DNA of 64,000 bases from contig CBFFRP010000017.1 of NCBI GenBank assembly GCA_965644295.1, positions 124,001 to 188,000 on the forward strand. The letters run 5' to 3'. Shown piece by piece: positions 20,222-31,551 of the stretch (positions within the stretch are counted from its first letter, which is position 1; the number at the start of each line of letters is the position of its first letter). The notes beneath the pieces are model-generated. The model did not search any database. It was given only the letters and a program-made list of their open reading frames with translations, and was not told the origin of the DNA. The position numbers and the translations under genes are program-made. Source of the stretch: Paraphysomonas bandaiensis. Taxonomy: Eukaryota > Chrysophyceae.

Positions 20222-20318
20222 TTAGATCGAGGTTGCCGCGTAAATCTCGAGTTTCTCGAGATTTATTCATGTATGGTACGAAACTGGCCGAGTTTTGGCC
20301 TTGTATGGGGTGAGCCTT
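20222..20318 (-). repeat. CTCGA-rich repeat adjoining the inverted-repeat arm
   Basis: The minus strand reads ggctcaccccatacaaggcc, aaaactcggcc and tctcgagaaactcgag. It resembles 13211-13312 read on the plus strand (ggccaccccatatacaaggc, aaactcgacc, tctcgagaaa). The right inverted-repeat arm starts at its very edge (20319). Confidence 0.65.
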
Positions 20319-21646
20319 ATATCACAATATGGCTTGCTTCAAAAACTAGTACAACAATGTAATATATCGAATTCCTACAACAGATGCACTAGTACATCAA
20401 TGTAATATATCAAATTCCTACAACAGATGCAAATGATTGTATAACGTAAGCCGAGTACTAATTGATTATGGAGAAGCAAATACACTGACAAGCAAAGGGC
20501 TAACTAGTTTATTTGAATCCCAATACGTTCTTGATCTCACCGTAGAGAACAAGGACAAGAGCAGACCCAACGGTACGAAGAGCATTGGCACCAGCACCCT
20601 TGAACATAGCGGCAACACCCTCGTCCTTCATAACCTTGGCGAAACAGTCGGCGGTACCCTTGTACATCCACTCGCTCTTGGGCTTCTCGGACTGCATCTG
20701 AAGACGACGACGAACAGTGTCGAATGGGTATGAAGCGTAACCTGCGGTAATGGCTGTGAGCTGAGCAATGCAGAACTTGGAGGCGATTCCAAGAGGGGTG
20801 CTATCGTTCTTGAGAGGGTTCAAGTCGGAGAGAGAATCGTACATGCCGAAGTAGACACCTCTGTAAGGGATAATTCCTGCAACAGAGACGCCGAATCCGT
20901 TGTACAGACCAAAGAACCCACTGGGTCCCTTGGCAGTCTTGATGAGGCAATCAGAGAGACCGTTGAAAGATCTCTTTCCACTGCCAACATCAGAGGCAAG
21001 ACGAGTTCTGGCGTAGTCCAGAGGGTACACAATGCAAAGGGATCCTGCACCAGCAAGACCACCAGAAGCCATGTTGGTCAAAAAGAACATACCAAATTCA
21101 GTCTTGGAGTTGTACTTGGGGAAGAGGGTCTTGATGGTATCTTTGAAGGCAAAGTTGAAAGCCTGAGTGGGAAAGTAACGGATGACGTTGGTGAAGTTTC
21201 CACGCCAGAAAGATGCGATTCCCTGCTCAGATGCCACACGAGTGAAGCAGTTCATGATTCCAGTGTAGCGAGGCACTTCCCCAGAGCGGATCAAGGGGTT
21301 AGAGTCCTGAGTCTGGATAATAAGCTTGACACGCTCAATAGGAGCAGTGCAGGTCTTGGCAATGGCGCCAGAAACACCACCGGCGGCGAAATCCACCAAA
21401 AAGTTGGATTCGGCCTTCTTCTGCTTGGGTTTGCTCTGCTGCTCGGACATCTTCTCTAACAGTTTATTAACTTCGGCTAAAGTAATTATGACTGCTCGCC
21501 AATAGTTCTCAGCTGCCGTCTGTGCGATGAGTAGTTCGATGACGCTCATCTAAGCCACTGAATTGCATAATTCATATCTTCAGTGGACATACGAGTGTTT
21601 CAGTTTCTAGAACATCTGTTTTACGCCTGAGTTGCCGTATGTTCAG
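20319..21646. repeat. Right arm of large inverted repeat
   Basis: Reverse complement of 1-1328 with about three substitutions seen. The outer limit cannot be judged because the left arm is cut by the window edge. Confidence 0.95.
20509..21450 (-). CDS. Mitochondrial ADP/ATP carrier, copy 2
   Basis: The protein is identical to the product of 197-1138 (313 aa from the MSEQQSK start; an upstream in-frame ATG at 21549 would give 346 aa). It has the same three carrier repeats and the same unusual RRRLQM in place of RRRMMM. Complete identity over the coding region with flanking substitutions means either a very recent duplication or gene conversion between the arms. The gene is convergent toward the Copia-rich spacer, mirror-symmetric with copy 1. 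Confidence 0.93.
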   Translation of the reverse strand: MSEQQSKPKQKKAESNFLVDFAAGGVSGAIAKTCTAPIERVKLIIQTQDSNPLIRSGEVPRYTGIMNCFTRVASEQGIASFWRGNFTNVIRYFPTQAFNFAFKDTIKTLFPKYNSKTEFGMFFLTNMASGGLAGAGSLCIVYPLDYARTRLASDVGSGKRSFNGLSDCLIKTAKGPSGFFGLYNGFGVSVAGIIPYRGVYFGMYDSLSDLNPLKNDSTPLGIASKFCIAQLTAITAGYASYPFDTVRRRLQMQSEKPKSEWMYKGTADCFAKVMKDEGVAAMFKGAGANALRTVGSALVLVLYGEIKNVLGFK

Positions 21647-22007
21647 AGTGTAGACTTGGGCTGAAAATTTCACATACACACCGTATTCCGGTATTCTGTA
21701 TTCCTTTGAATACTTGAAATGTATTTGTATTTGATCCACATGTTTGTCCTGCTACAGTCTGTGTGTATCTGGTATAGGTATACACAGTGCGGCGTGGCGG
21801 TGTGTGTTGCAGTGTGTATGGAAGTTACGTATGCGGAACAGACAGTGAAATTAGAATATGAGCCTCCATCACAACTAACTAACCTGTAGACGCAGTCCGG
21901 TCCAGTCCCTTATGAGGAACCACAATCCGTCATGAGGGCGCACATAACACATCACTAATACCAATCTCATCCTATCCTATCCTATAATAAGAGGGCCCTA
22001 GAGAGGT
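21647..22007. other. Spacer upstream of PX-domain gene
   Basis: Presumed promoter region shared by the outward-facing carrier copy and the PX gene. I see a tandem cctatcctatcctat at 21969-21983 but no recognisable element. Confidence 0.5.
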
Positions 22008-22999
22008 ATGGGGGATGAGAGGGCGAAGGACTACGTCAGCTATCGTCCCAACAGTCAGCAGTATGGATGGTTTGAAGATTTCGAAGTTTCACATGATATA
22101 CACGAGTCGTTTACGGTTGAAGACAGTGGCGTAACAGTGAGTGTGGATGAAGAGCCTGTTCGTCGAGCTCTGTCTCTTCCGCCTCCAGCCACAGACCCCC
22201 CTGTATATATACTAGAATCAACACTAGACTCACAGCACTTGTGGTACACGACTGCCGGTACACGCCCACGGCAGCCAATTGAAGAGAAAAAATTTTATGA
22301 ACAACAATGGCGAAAAAATTTTGCAGAGTCGAAAGTAATATATGCCGATGACGCAACAGCCACAGATGCTGAACCGAGAGAAAACTTAAAAAATTTGCAG
22401 ATTGAGTTCAATGAAGATGTCTTATTCCGCGGACGAGGTCCATTCTCCAATGCCGTGTCGAAGTCTTTCATGGGACACTGCCTTTCATGTCTTACTGTGC
22501 AGGTATTCATTATTCTCAATTCGGATCATACTTTGGTGATATTTTATTAGATTCCACGATTTAAAATAGTTCGGAGCCGAGAGCAACGCGAAGGCTACCA
22601 TGCACAGTTTTTAGTGGCTGTGTCAATTGGGAGTGTGACACATGGGGTGTGGCGGCGACATTCTCATTTTAAGGCTCTCAGTGAAAAGGTATATGGTACA
22701 ACATGGGTAAGTGTGTGTAACAGATGTATGCTGTAGTTATGCCAGATCAGTTCCACTGCTGGAGGCGGTTCATATAAAAATTCAATGCTCTCTTGGCAGT
22801 GTGTGGTCAATCGACAGAAGTGGTTTAGGTGCCTTGATAAGGTACGCACGTGATCTGATATTGTATATATTTAACCGCACTTGTAATGCAGCAATACGTG
22901 TCATTGAAATGCTTCCTTCTTGAGAGATTCATGCACGACGTGCTTTTTGAGTCTTCTACGCCTGATATAATTATAGACTTCCTCGGACTTTCGACTTAG
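22008..22999 (+). CDS. PX-domain (phosphoinositide-binding) protein, 278 aa, 4 exons
   Basis: Exons by frame: 22008-22502, 22551-22688, 22746-22841, 22892-22999. All introns are phase 0 and 48-57 nt. The N-terminal 165 residues are acidic and polar with no family match. The last three exons make a PX-like fold: PRFKIVRSREQREGYHAQFL, VAVSIGSVTHGVWRRHSHFK (the WRRxxxFxxL strand typical of PX domains), then QKWFRCLDKQYVSLKCFLLE and FMHDVLFESSTPDIIIDFLG, resembling the C-terminal PX helices. PX domains bind membrane phosphoinositides, so endosomal sorting or signalling is the likely setting. The third exon boundary is the least secure. No other domain is seen. Confidence 0.65.
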
Positions 23000-25900
23000 A
23001 GTCGCCTGATGTGCATCCATCGTTTAAGGCAACCCTGTTGTAGTGTCCTTTTCAAATCACTGGTCAGTTCTGTATGCGGTGTGCAATTGGCGGCAAGTGA
23101 ATTGCATAGGGAATTGTATAGTTTTTTGTTACATATTATTACACTTTGGTTAGCATTTGCCGCAGAGCAGGAGTAGTATAACATGCCTACCGTGGTGATA
23201 TCAAAGAATATGCGGTGAAATATTTTTTGTGGTCCATAATAGAAAATAATTAAGAGTTCGTATTGTTTGCATACGGCACAATGAATATGGAATATGTGTG
23301 ATATTCAAACGCTGGTCAGGCTACTAATGGTATACACGTATATACCTTCGCAACTATTTCTCGCAATTCTCACTCGGGGCCTCTGTTCGTGAGTGTAGTG
23401 CAGAGTGTTGTACGTTTTAATACGTTGATATTAATAACTCATACTTATCCACCACATACGTTAGTGTGGTAACTGTGCATAAATAAAATGTCACAATATT
23501 ATATACATTATATCTAAATAAATCTTGGGTTCGAAGAACGCTCATATTAGCATCGGGTAAATATAGACATTCATCTTCAATATTCGGTTAAATAGAAACT
23601 CCCTTCTATCATATTTTATGGAATATGGAAAATGGACAGTCCTTTGTCATTTGTATGAAATTTCATTGAATTAAGCACAATAATGAGCCAACGTTCTAAA
23701 TCAGATTATAAAACACTTCTTGTAGCAATGTTCTATCGTTTGTTTGATGTAGAATATTATAATGATGCCAGTGGAAGCGTTCTACATTCATAGCGAACAT
23801 AACTGCAGAAAAGTTCTTATGCCATCCTCAACAAAGTTGGACTAGCACCTTTTCGTGGTGTTCTGGGGGATAAGTACTGGAGGCATTTCTCCGGGAAACT
23901 AACGTGAGCATAATATATAGTCAGCAGAGATGTTCTGCTTGTGTGATGCAAGGGCCACTAATACGTCTTTTGGCTCTGACGAATAAACAGGCATCTAGGA
24001 ATGGGGCCGTCTCAAGGATAGCCGGTGTATTAGACTGTTTCGTAAAGTCAAGCATTCGGGCTTGTTCACCTCAAGGACTCAAAAATCCTGAAGTCAGCAG
24101 ATATATCACCATTCTGCTAGCTCACTGCGTTTGCTTTGAGTGATAGAGCGAAAGTGGTTTTACCTTGGTGCTCGCGGTGATGCACAAGCAGCTCTCGTAA
24201 TGTGAAATCGTAGGATATCAGAGTTAAGCACACTAGTTAACTAGCTCTGACTTTTAAACGCCTATTATTGCTAATAATAAGACACTCACTACTTAAAAAA
24301 TGTCACAACTACTACTGATGGTAATTTGAAGCAGTGGCACCCATTTAGGGTGGTACTGAACAAGATTGTGTGCCTCATAATATATATCATACACATATAC
24401 ATAGCATTTGAGTCAGTGTCACAAGCAGAGGTTAAGCGTTGTATATAAAGGTAATGACGAAACAACACAAGATGTTTCGTGCGATCACGTTTATGTACGA
24501 ATTGCGGGACCATCTGTGGAAGGAGTACATTAAATTTTATATGCTGTAGCAATTATTGTTGAAATTTGGGGAGTTTTTGTTTTATAGTTAATATGTACTG
24601 CATATTATATATGATACAATAATATATTTTGATTTGATACAATAATACTTTCTTTGATGTTGTTCATATTTTGATCTTAGTAGGGAGCACCTACATCCAC
24701 TTACAGCAAAAAGGCACAAGTAGCTGTACATTTTCTAAATATTCGATTTTCAACATCATCATGAATGAGATGATAAGCTAGGGATATAAGGAGTACCGTC
24801 TCTTGGCAAGTACTTTCCGCCACCGTTTCAAAATGTTGAGCTTGGGGCGATATATATAGCCTCCTGAGGTTAAATATAATATTATAACTTAGTATACTAC
24901 GTGTTGAGCGATAGCTATACAGTATTATACCACTAATCACAATGTTGTAAAAAGCACTTGTTGTAAAAATGTAAATATATATATGAGCTATAATTTCTGA
25001 AAGATTTGCTTTTTATTTAAGTTCTATTGCATATAGTATATTGTATTGTTAAGATATTGATTGGTCAAGCGGCTAGAACAAAAATATAGCAATATTATAT
25101 TGCTGATGGGACTCTAGGGCGCTAGAGGCCTGCAACTATTGTCAATTGTTGAAATCGGGAAAGAATATAATAATTAAGATTATAACTGACATCAGCCTTC
25201 TACAACTAAGTCAACTAATTGCATGGAATATACACAATAATTACAACTATAATAATTGCTCGCTGGAAGGTTGCAATTAAATACCTAGAATTAGAACTTG
25301 GAAAACATTATAAGGACGGTGGCCATTTACTGCGGCAATCTGAACGAAAGTGGTCGCACAAGCACCAAGGTGTGACCACTTCTGTTCAAATGTTGATTGT
25401 TGATTGTGAGGTTCGCCATGATCGTGTGTCCCACGACTCACTGGCGTGTGTGATCAGGGGTCTCCCCTTGGGTTGAGATTCCATCGGGCTCTGAGGTACA
25501 GGGTTATGTATTAAGGTCCTGTGTGTGGACTGAGAGGTGGGTGGAGAGGTGGAATGTGACGTTGTCTCAGTGCACCGTTTGGGCCTCAGGCATAGGTAGG
25601 TAGGTAGGTAGAAGTAAGAAGATGTGCCATTAGATGCTGTATCCTATTTCATGTCCGAGTAGGTTACTGGAGCTAGTGGGGTATTGTGTAGAGCAGGTGC
25701 TGGGGTTGCTATAATATCAGATTGAGAGGATCTAGTAGTAACGGAAGACCTCCATTTGACGGGAAAGTAATCAGTGAGCAGCAAGTGGTGGAGTGGATAT
25801 TATTGGAGATTTGGTTTGTCTAGTCCCCGTAAATTTTTGCGGTCCGTCACCACTATAGTCAGAGGAATATCCCTTCCCTTTGTGAGTGTATGAGGGGTGG

Positions 25901-26613
25901 TTGCAGGACTGTCGCTGTTGTGTCCCTTGAACTCTCCTGGACCTATATGGTGATTCCTTGTGGAGACGAATGCTTACAAGTGTAGGAATTGTTTCTAGTA
26001 GTGGATGAAGCTCCGATTCAACAGGGTACTTGGTGTCAAGGAAGGAGTGGTTCTCCGAACAGAACACATCATCATGAGAGGGGGTGATTGAGTGGTGTAG
26101 GAAGGAAGGAAGAATGGAAAGTAGACCAGTACGCCCAGTTATGTCCGAGATCTGCGGGAGATTCCTGCCAAACTCGGATTCGTATTATTAGTGTGTGTTG
26201 GTACGTTGGTACTGTGTGTACGGTATATCTAGTGAGGTCACTTTACCTTTTTTGTGTCAGTAAGACCAGTGGTACTGGAATTCTAAGGTAGTCCTATTGA
26301 AATATATATTATGACCGTTAGTCGAAGAAAATACACAGTAGTGGTTAACAGTATATCATGAAAAGTAACAACATGATAGCTACTGTACTAATGAAACTGA
26401 ATATTATAATATATTGATCCTAATATACAAGATAGTGACGATATGTAAGGTCGGTCGAGAAATGGTGGGTCGTAGAGATGACATGATAATAATATATTGA
26501 TGAATGAGAAGAGATATTATTGATAATAATTTTAACAAGATTAATGAGTGAATACACGTTCAGTTAACTTATAGTAAATCATCCAGTTGTGTCATATAAC
26601 TTAATAGAATGTA
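23000..26613. other. Gene-poor intergenic region
   Basis: About 3.6 kb with no supported gene. It contains a GC-richer patch at 25318-25615 with a hairpin (separate entry) and a short (taggtagg) run at 25594-25611. A further patch at 25740-26070 has a minus-strand frame of Ser/Thr/Pro-rich text (RSRRVQGTQQRQSCNHP) that may be a scrap of a retroelement spacer. The rest is AT-rich without visible structure. Confidence 0.5.
25342..25387. other. Imperfect 18-bp-stem hairpin
   Basis: gaacgaaagtggtcgcac (25342-25359) pairs with gtgtgaccacttctgttc (25370-25387) with a few mismatches, around the loop aagcaccaag. A related word (gcaagcaccaaggtg) occurs in the dispersed repeat at 63174-63190. Confidence 0.6.
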
Positions 26614-26621
26614 TGTGCTAT
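26614..26621. repeat. 8-bp target-site duplication TGTGCTAT (left)
   Basis: Matches 27422-27429 exactly. Confidence 0.9.
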
Positions 26622-27421
26622 CAGGGATAGGGAACAATATATTGCAATACTATTGTTAGATAGCGTTCCATCAATAGTATTGATGGATTTTTTAAACCGG
26701 TCCTACAATACAATTACAATATATTGCAATATATTGTCAATGTATTGCAATATATTAGTATGACTAATCAGTAGGTAAACACATCCGTAGATTTCATTTT
26801 TAGTATTAGTCATTAAGATCACATGACAACCAATACAACTGCTGCTTATAGCTACTAAAAATCCACCTCGTCCTCATCCTCTGAGTCATCGTCGGTGACG
26901 TCAACATCACCATATTCATCCACAGAATAAATTGAAATATATGCTAGTATCCGGTCATAACTGTCGAATAGCTTTCAGAAACAACAGCATATTAAGTAGG
27001 ATGGATACTTTTGCGCAACACTGATATAATATGTTTAGCTGTGCTGAACAGACGTTCCCATGTATTGGAAGTACATACCAGGGCCAGGCAACCGTTAATG
27101 ACTCGTGGATCTCTACGTTTCTTAATTTTTTGAGCTGACTGAAGGTTTTTAGTCGCATAGTCAACATCAGCTTCATTATCCTTTGTAATGTTGTAATCAA
27201 TTTCTCGGTTATTTATATCCATTTTGCACCCTACAGTTGAGAATCTTTTCTTATATGACTACATAATATTGATTGCAATATATTGCAATAGTATTGTGAG
27301 CTCTTTTAACAGAAACACTATTGATGGAATATTTGACTAGTCCACCAATCAATATACTTTACAATATATTGCAATATATTGTACAATGTATTGCAATACA
27401 ATATATTGTTCCCTATCCCTG
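26622..27421 (-). mobile_element. Internally deleted hAT transposon (800 bp)
   Basis: The ends are inverted: CAGGGATAGGGAACAATATA at the left and its complement at the right, each followed by a series of ttgcaatatattgcaat subterminal words. A perfect 8-bp duplication TGTGCTAT flanks it. CAGGG-type ends plus an 8-bp duplication define the hAT superfamily. Inside, the minus strand holds a frame-broken piece of the transposase dimerisation domain, so the copy is non-autonomous. Confidence 0.93.
26955..27222 (-). pseudogene. hAT transposase C-terminal (dimerisation) remnant
   Basis: One minus frame reads SNTWERLFSTAKHIISVLRK from the segment starting at 27222. After a frame change the text continues SILLNMLLFLKAIRQL. 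Together they match the hAT C-terminal pattern ERLFSxA...LRxxLxxxxxxxLLFLK. A frameshift near 26995 separates the halves, so no full domain is made. Confidence 0.8.
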
Positions 27422-27429
27422 TGTGCTAT
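27422..27429. repeat. 8-bp target-site duplication TGTGCTAT (right)
   Basis: Matches 26614-26621. Confidence 0.9.
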
Positions 27430-27433
27430 AGTA

Positions 27434-27508
27434 CAGGGCCTAGTAACCAATAATAGTAATGACATTAATTGATTAATGGGTCCTTTAACAGTTACCACTG
27501 AGGCCCTG
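27434..27508. repeat. 75-bp mini inverted-repeat unit
   Basis: Starts cagggcctagtaac and ends in gttaccactgaggccctg. The ends are complementary over cagggcct and again over the ..gtaac word with small gaps. It lies 4 bp from the hAT target duplication. I found no flanking duplication, so its status as a MITE is unproven. Confidence 0.4.
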
Positions 27509-27872
27509 TTGTAATATGCATGTACTATATATCAAAATATTGCAGAGAATGGCACGGAAACAGCAGATCTCAGACAACTTGAAAATTCTTCATGTAAATA
27601 CTTTTCAGCATTTTACTTCAGTCATGCAGCTCTTAACTTTTAACCACCTTCATAACGAGAGTTTTATACACTCTCTTTTCTCTCTAATATGTTCACAATA
27701 TGCTTATTGTATGATGTATATATATATCTTTTTAATTCATCCTTTCATTATAATAATCAGTATATTCCAGTAATCGCACAATAGTAATTGAAACATCAAT
27801 GTCCGTAATATTTATTGTTATTACCGCACACATGGTAACATTCACACACTTACAATATAATAACGAAGCAAG

Positions 27873-30800
27873 CTATATGTAACTCTTATCATGAAGTCGT
27901 TTGGACCTAGCTTCCCTGGCAAAAGGACTGTCCCTCTACAACGATTAATGTTAGCAACATAATATACAATATAGATATTCCACGTACCGATAACATTGCC
28001 TTTTTGGGAGAAGGTGATGCCTTCAGGTCCTCCATGCTATCATGTACATTTTTCCTCTTGACGGGAGACTGGGTGTTGCTCAGTGCAAATCTGAATACAG
28101 ACATCGTAAGCATAGAAAAATATAGGTTGAAAGCAATCGAGCGTACTTATTGACTGGTATCGTAGCCACGGGGTCCCGCTGTGTCATATCCGCGTCACGT
28201 CTCTTCGACCCGAGAACGGATCTCCGTTCCACAGGACTCTGAGGTGACTCATACTTTCCCTCTCCATATCCTGAAAAATCTCGCCCAGTTGGCGGCATCA
28301 CGGAGTTCTGAGTATACGTCTCAGAAAAGAGCCCCTCGCCTTGATGGTACTGAGAGGATTCCATAGCAGAGTATGAACACTCCTCTTCTGCGGCCATCTC
28401 GGCCTCACGCCTCTCATTCATCACCTCTTCAACCATTCGAGCCAATGAGGCCTTACCAGTATGGTTGGCAATCGTCATTGCTGCAGCTAGACCTTCGATA
28501 GTTGAAAAGCGACCTATTAAGTCCAGTGCTGCAGAAATTCGCTGCTTCTTGCAGCATTCATGAAAGTATCGTCCTAGCGCCTTGTCCATCTCTATTGTTC
28601 GAGTAGTATATTCCTCCTCCAGTGCTGACTGATCTACACTCTGCAGTGGTGTGGTTCTCATCGCCGAACAGTGGTGCAGTTGTGTCATACCCCAAAGCAT
28701 ATCTCTAGCCCGTTCATTAGTTCCAGTTCCAGATTTATCTCTAGTGCTTTCTTTGACCTCCACGATCGGTAGTCGGAAGTTTTTTGCTGTAACCACCGGG
28801 GTAGGGTGCACAGCTGGGCGGAATTCACCATTCAACAAAACATAACAGAGCCGGTCTGACTTCACAGTCACTGGCCACGCGCGATGGTCAACAGTGCGGC
28901 AAACGGATGAAGTATTTAACACTGGTGTCCATTGCCATCCCATGCTTCGCAACAGCACACTTAGAATACCGTTAGTGTCCAAGTAAACGAGAAAGTTGGT
29001 TTCTGAAAAAGCCGCCCACTCGACTTCGCCGCCAGGACTGAGTGGAAGTACTACGCCTTCCACCACACTTTGGAGAATGCCACTAGGAGGAATGTCGAAC
29101 AAATCCACGCGGTGTGAAGGAGCCTCTGTGGAGCTGCACCCGGTATTATATATGATAGCGAAACTAGTTTCCCATCCACAAAGACAAACTACTGGGCCCT
29201 TGAGGCGACAAATTGACAATTGCAGACCCGTCGTCGAGAAAAGGCGCAGATATGAGGCAGAAGTTGCGACTGCAACCCAGCCCTTTCCGCAACAGAGCGC
29301 GTCAACACCTTCGCCAGCGGGAAGAACATATTTAAATGTCTCGTTTGCTGACCCAACCCTCATGCGGGTACCAAATGACCGGTAGTAGATAACTGACCCG
29401 GCAGTTTTGGATTGGAACACTCCCTCCCCAGTATCATCGTTGATGTCTGGAGGAGCCGCAAATACCGCACCTTCACTGGAGAGATCCGCCATAGTAAAGT
29501 CGTGAACGTCTGTAAAATTAGGATGCTTAAGATTATTCGAGGCGTTCGCAAAAGTGATGTTAATATGGCACCCGACATCATCATAACGGGATACGATATG
29601 TCCAATTCCGTTCCAAACCAGATATCGGCGCCGTTTCTCATCAGCAATAGTACTAGACGGCTGGAACGGCTTCTGTATGAATACATTTGAGTACGTGCCC
29701 TCTACACGTGCATCGTCCACGTCATCCTCAACAAGGCCCATGTCAGGTTCATCCTCAACGTCATCGTCACTATCCTGTACCACAGCTGCCTCAGAAGAGA
29801 GAGCAGGTACAGAGTGTGCATCCTGCTTGATTTTCTCAATGCTCGTATCGAATCCAAAATCATCGTCGCTATCTGAATCAGCAGGTGCACCTGAAGCTCT
29901 GCGAACTCTCTTGTGCTGATCTTTATCCTTCACCAGTGGCGATACTGCATTCGACTTAACAACATCAGTACCAGAGCTCTCTTCAGTGGTTGATGCAACA
30001 GCAGGTACAGCAGGGGTAGAAGTAGTCACAGTTACCTCTCCTGTGGGCAGATCAAACCCTAGAGAACATTTGACGATGCCCTCGATACGCGCGCATCCTT
30101 TACTTGACAGAAGCATCAGATAGTTGTCGCCTGTTACAGGACCCCAACATACGTCCATAAGTCTATCGCTATCGCCAGATATAGAGTCGCACTGCAGCGC
30201 CCGCATCACTTCTCGAGATAGCATGTCCCACACAACCACCCGACCATTAGTATCACACGAGGCCAGGTACCTTCCATTGGGACTGAATGCAACAAGGTGA
30301 GCGTAGGCATCGCCGTGTGATTGGATTGGGTCGAGCGGGATAGACACCAACGGTTGGTCATCATTCCACACTTCTGTCGGGACTCCGTCAGGTCCTTTAG
30401 TATAACTGCGAGTCAGAACCATCGGGTTACCGCACTGCGGCACAGCCAGTTGAAGAGATCCACGAAGGTTTGAGAAGGATAATCGGAACCCCTCTTTCTC
30501 GTCGCGACATACGACTGTGGGGAGAACTCCACTTTTCAAGCATACAACGTTACTACCCACGTATTGCTTAGCTAGAGGCCCCTTCTCAGTGACCATCCGA
30601 TATACGATCAAGTCTCCTTTAAGATTTACAATTGCGATATACTCCCCATTCTCGTCAACTGTAAACCCTCTGACGCCATGACCATGAGTGCTTATGGTGG
30701 TCTCGACTAACTTCGTAGTAGTGGATAAAACTTTCACATCCGGCTCTCCAGAAGATATAAATCTAAGCTTACAAGTTAGACATATACATTACTTCTGTTT

Positions 30801-31134
30801 GAACATACATATGCTTGCATCCGCTGAACTCAATGTGGTGTGTGGGTAGTGTTGTGCGTGTTAGTAGACCGGAGCTCTTCGACACCTCAGATAAGGGCCG
30901 AATATTAACGGAGTTATTGGAACCACACGAGAACGCCATCTCATTTCCATCTGGACTAATAGCGATAGCGTATATCTGTCCATCATCGACCTCCTGTGCC
31001 TCTCCATCGGCTAGAAGGACATCTATTTCCCCCGTATTGTTACCAGTGTACCATTTGTTTGATACAGAGCAGTGAGAGAGCCCACACAGACCTGTGCCGC
31101 TCTCTTCAATAGAAAAGATGTTCGGATCGCTCAT
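27873..31134 (-). CDS. Ctf4/WDHD1 (And-1) replisome adaptor, 1035 aa, 4 exons
   Basis: Ctf4/And-1 couples the CMG helicase to DNA polymerase alpha and cohesion factors at nuclear replication forks. Exons on the minus strand: 31134-30809, 30762-28147, 28090-27988, 27935-27873; introns are 46, 56 and 52 nt. The N-terminal third has WD40-like repeats (YAIAISPDGNEMAFSCGSNN; LVAFSPNGRYLASCDTNGRV with VVWDM). An acidic Ser/Asp-rich linker follows, then the SepB/mid domain starting at RRYLVWNGIGHIVSRYDD near residue 480, and the helical C-terminal region. The last two small exons add a basic tail with SPVKRKN and DSPFAREARSKR, resembling the Lys/Arg-rich, NPF-like end of family members. No HMG box was recognised. 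The small C-terminal exons are inferred from splice signals. Confidence 0.85.
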
Positions 31135-31551
31135 TATGTATGTGATGGTGTTGCTCCAGCTCTACTCTATTAGCAACAGAGCCTCTGTCCAGTCCGTGTA
31201 TCTCTATATGACCTGAGTGTGCTGCGGATATACCTGCCTGTATACACAGTACAGTCCACATGTAGAGGAGTGTATGTATGTGTATGTGTGTGTATCTTTC
31301 GGTTTGAATTTTAAATCATTGAAATTCATATTTTATTTTATAATAATAGTCAGGAGCAGCAGCGTTGACCGTATCTTTCACCGACATCTTCAGTTTCAGA
31401 GTATACACCGAAGTCTGCAGCAGGAATCATATACGGTGCGGGATACTGGCATATAGCATCGCATCCTCCTCCTCCATATGGATCCATATGCATTACCATT
31501 ACACCATGTAACCCTCCTTAGATCTTTATGCTCTGCTTGTTATAGCAAAGA
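31135..31551. promoter_or_regulatory. Shared divergent promoter region (Ctf4-like / SEC14-like)
   Basis: 417 bp separate the two divergent start codons, so both promoters must lie here or in the first exons. I see a pyrimidine-rich cctcctcctccatatgg near 31465-31485 but no recognisable TATA element. The regulatory role is inferred from layout only. Confidence 0.4.

Noticed and set aside
29360-29919. Several 60-108-aa frames on both strands inside the Ctf4-like gene
   Set aside because: They coincide with its acidic low-complexity linker, where alternate frames stay open by composition.
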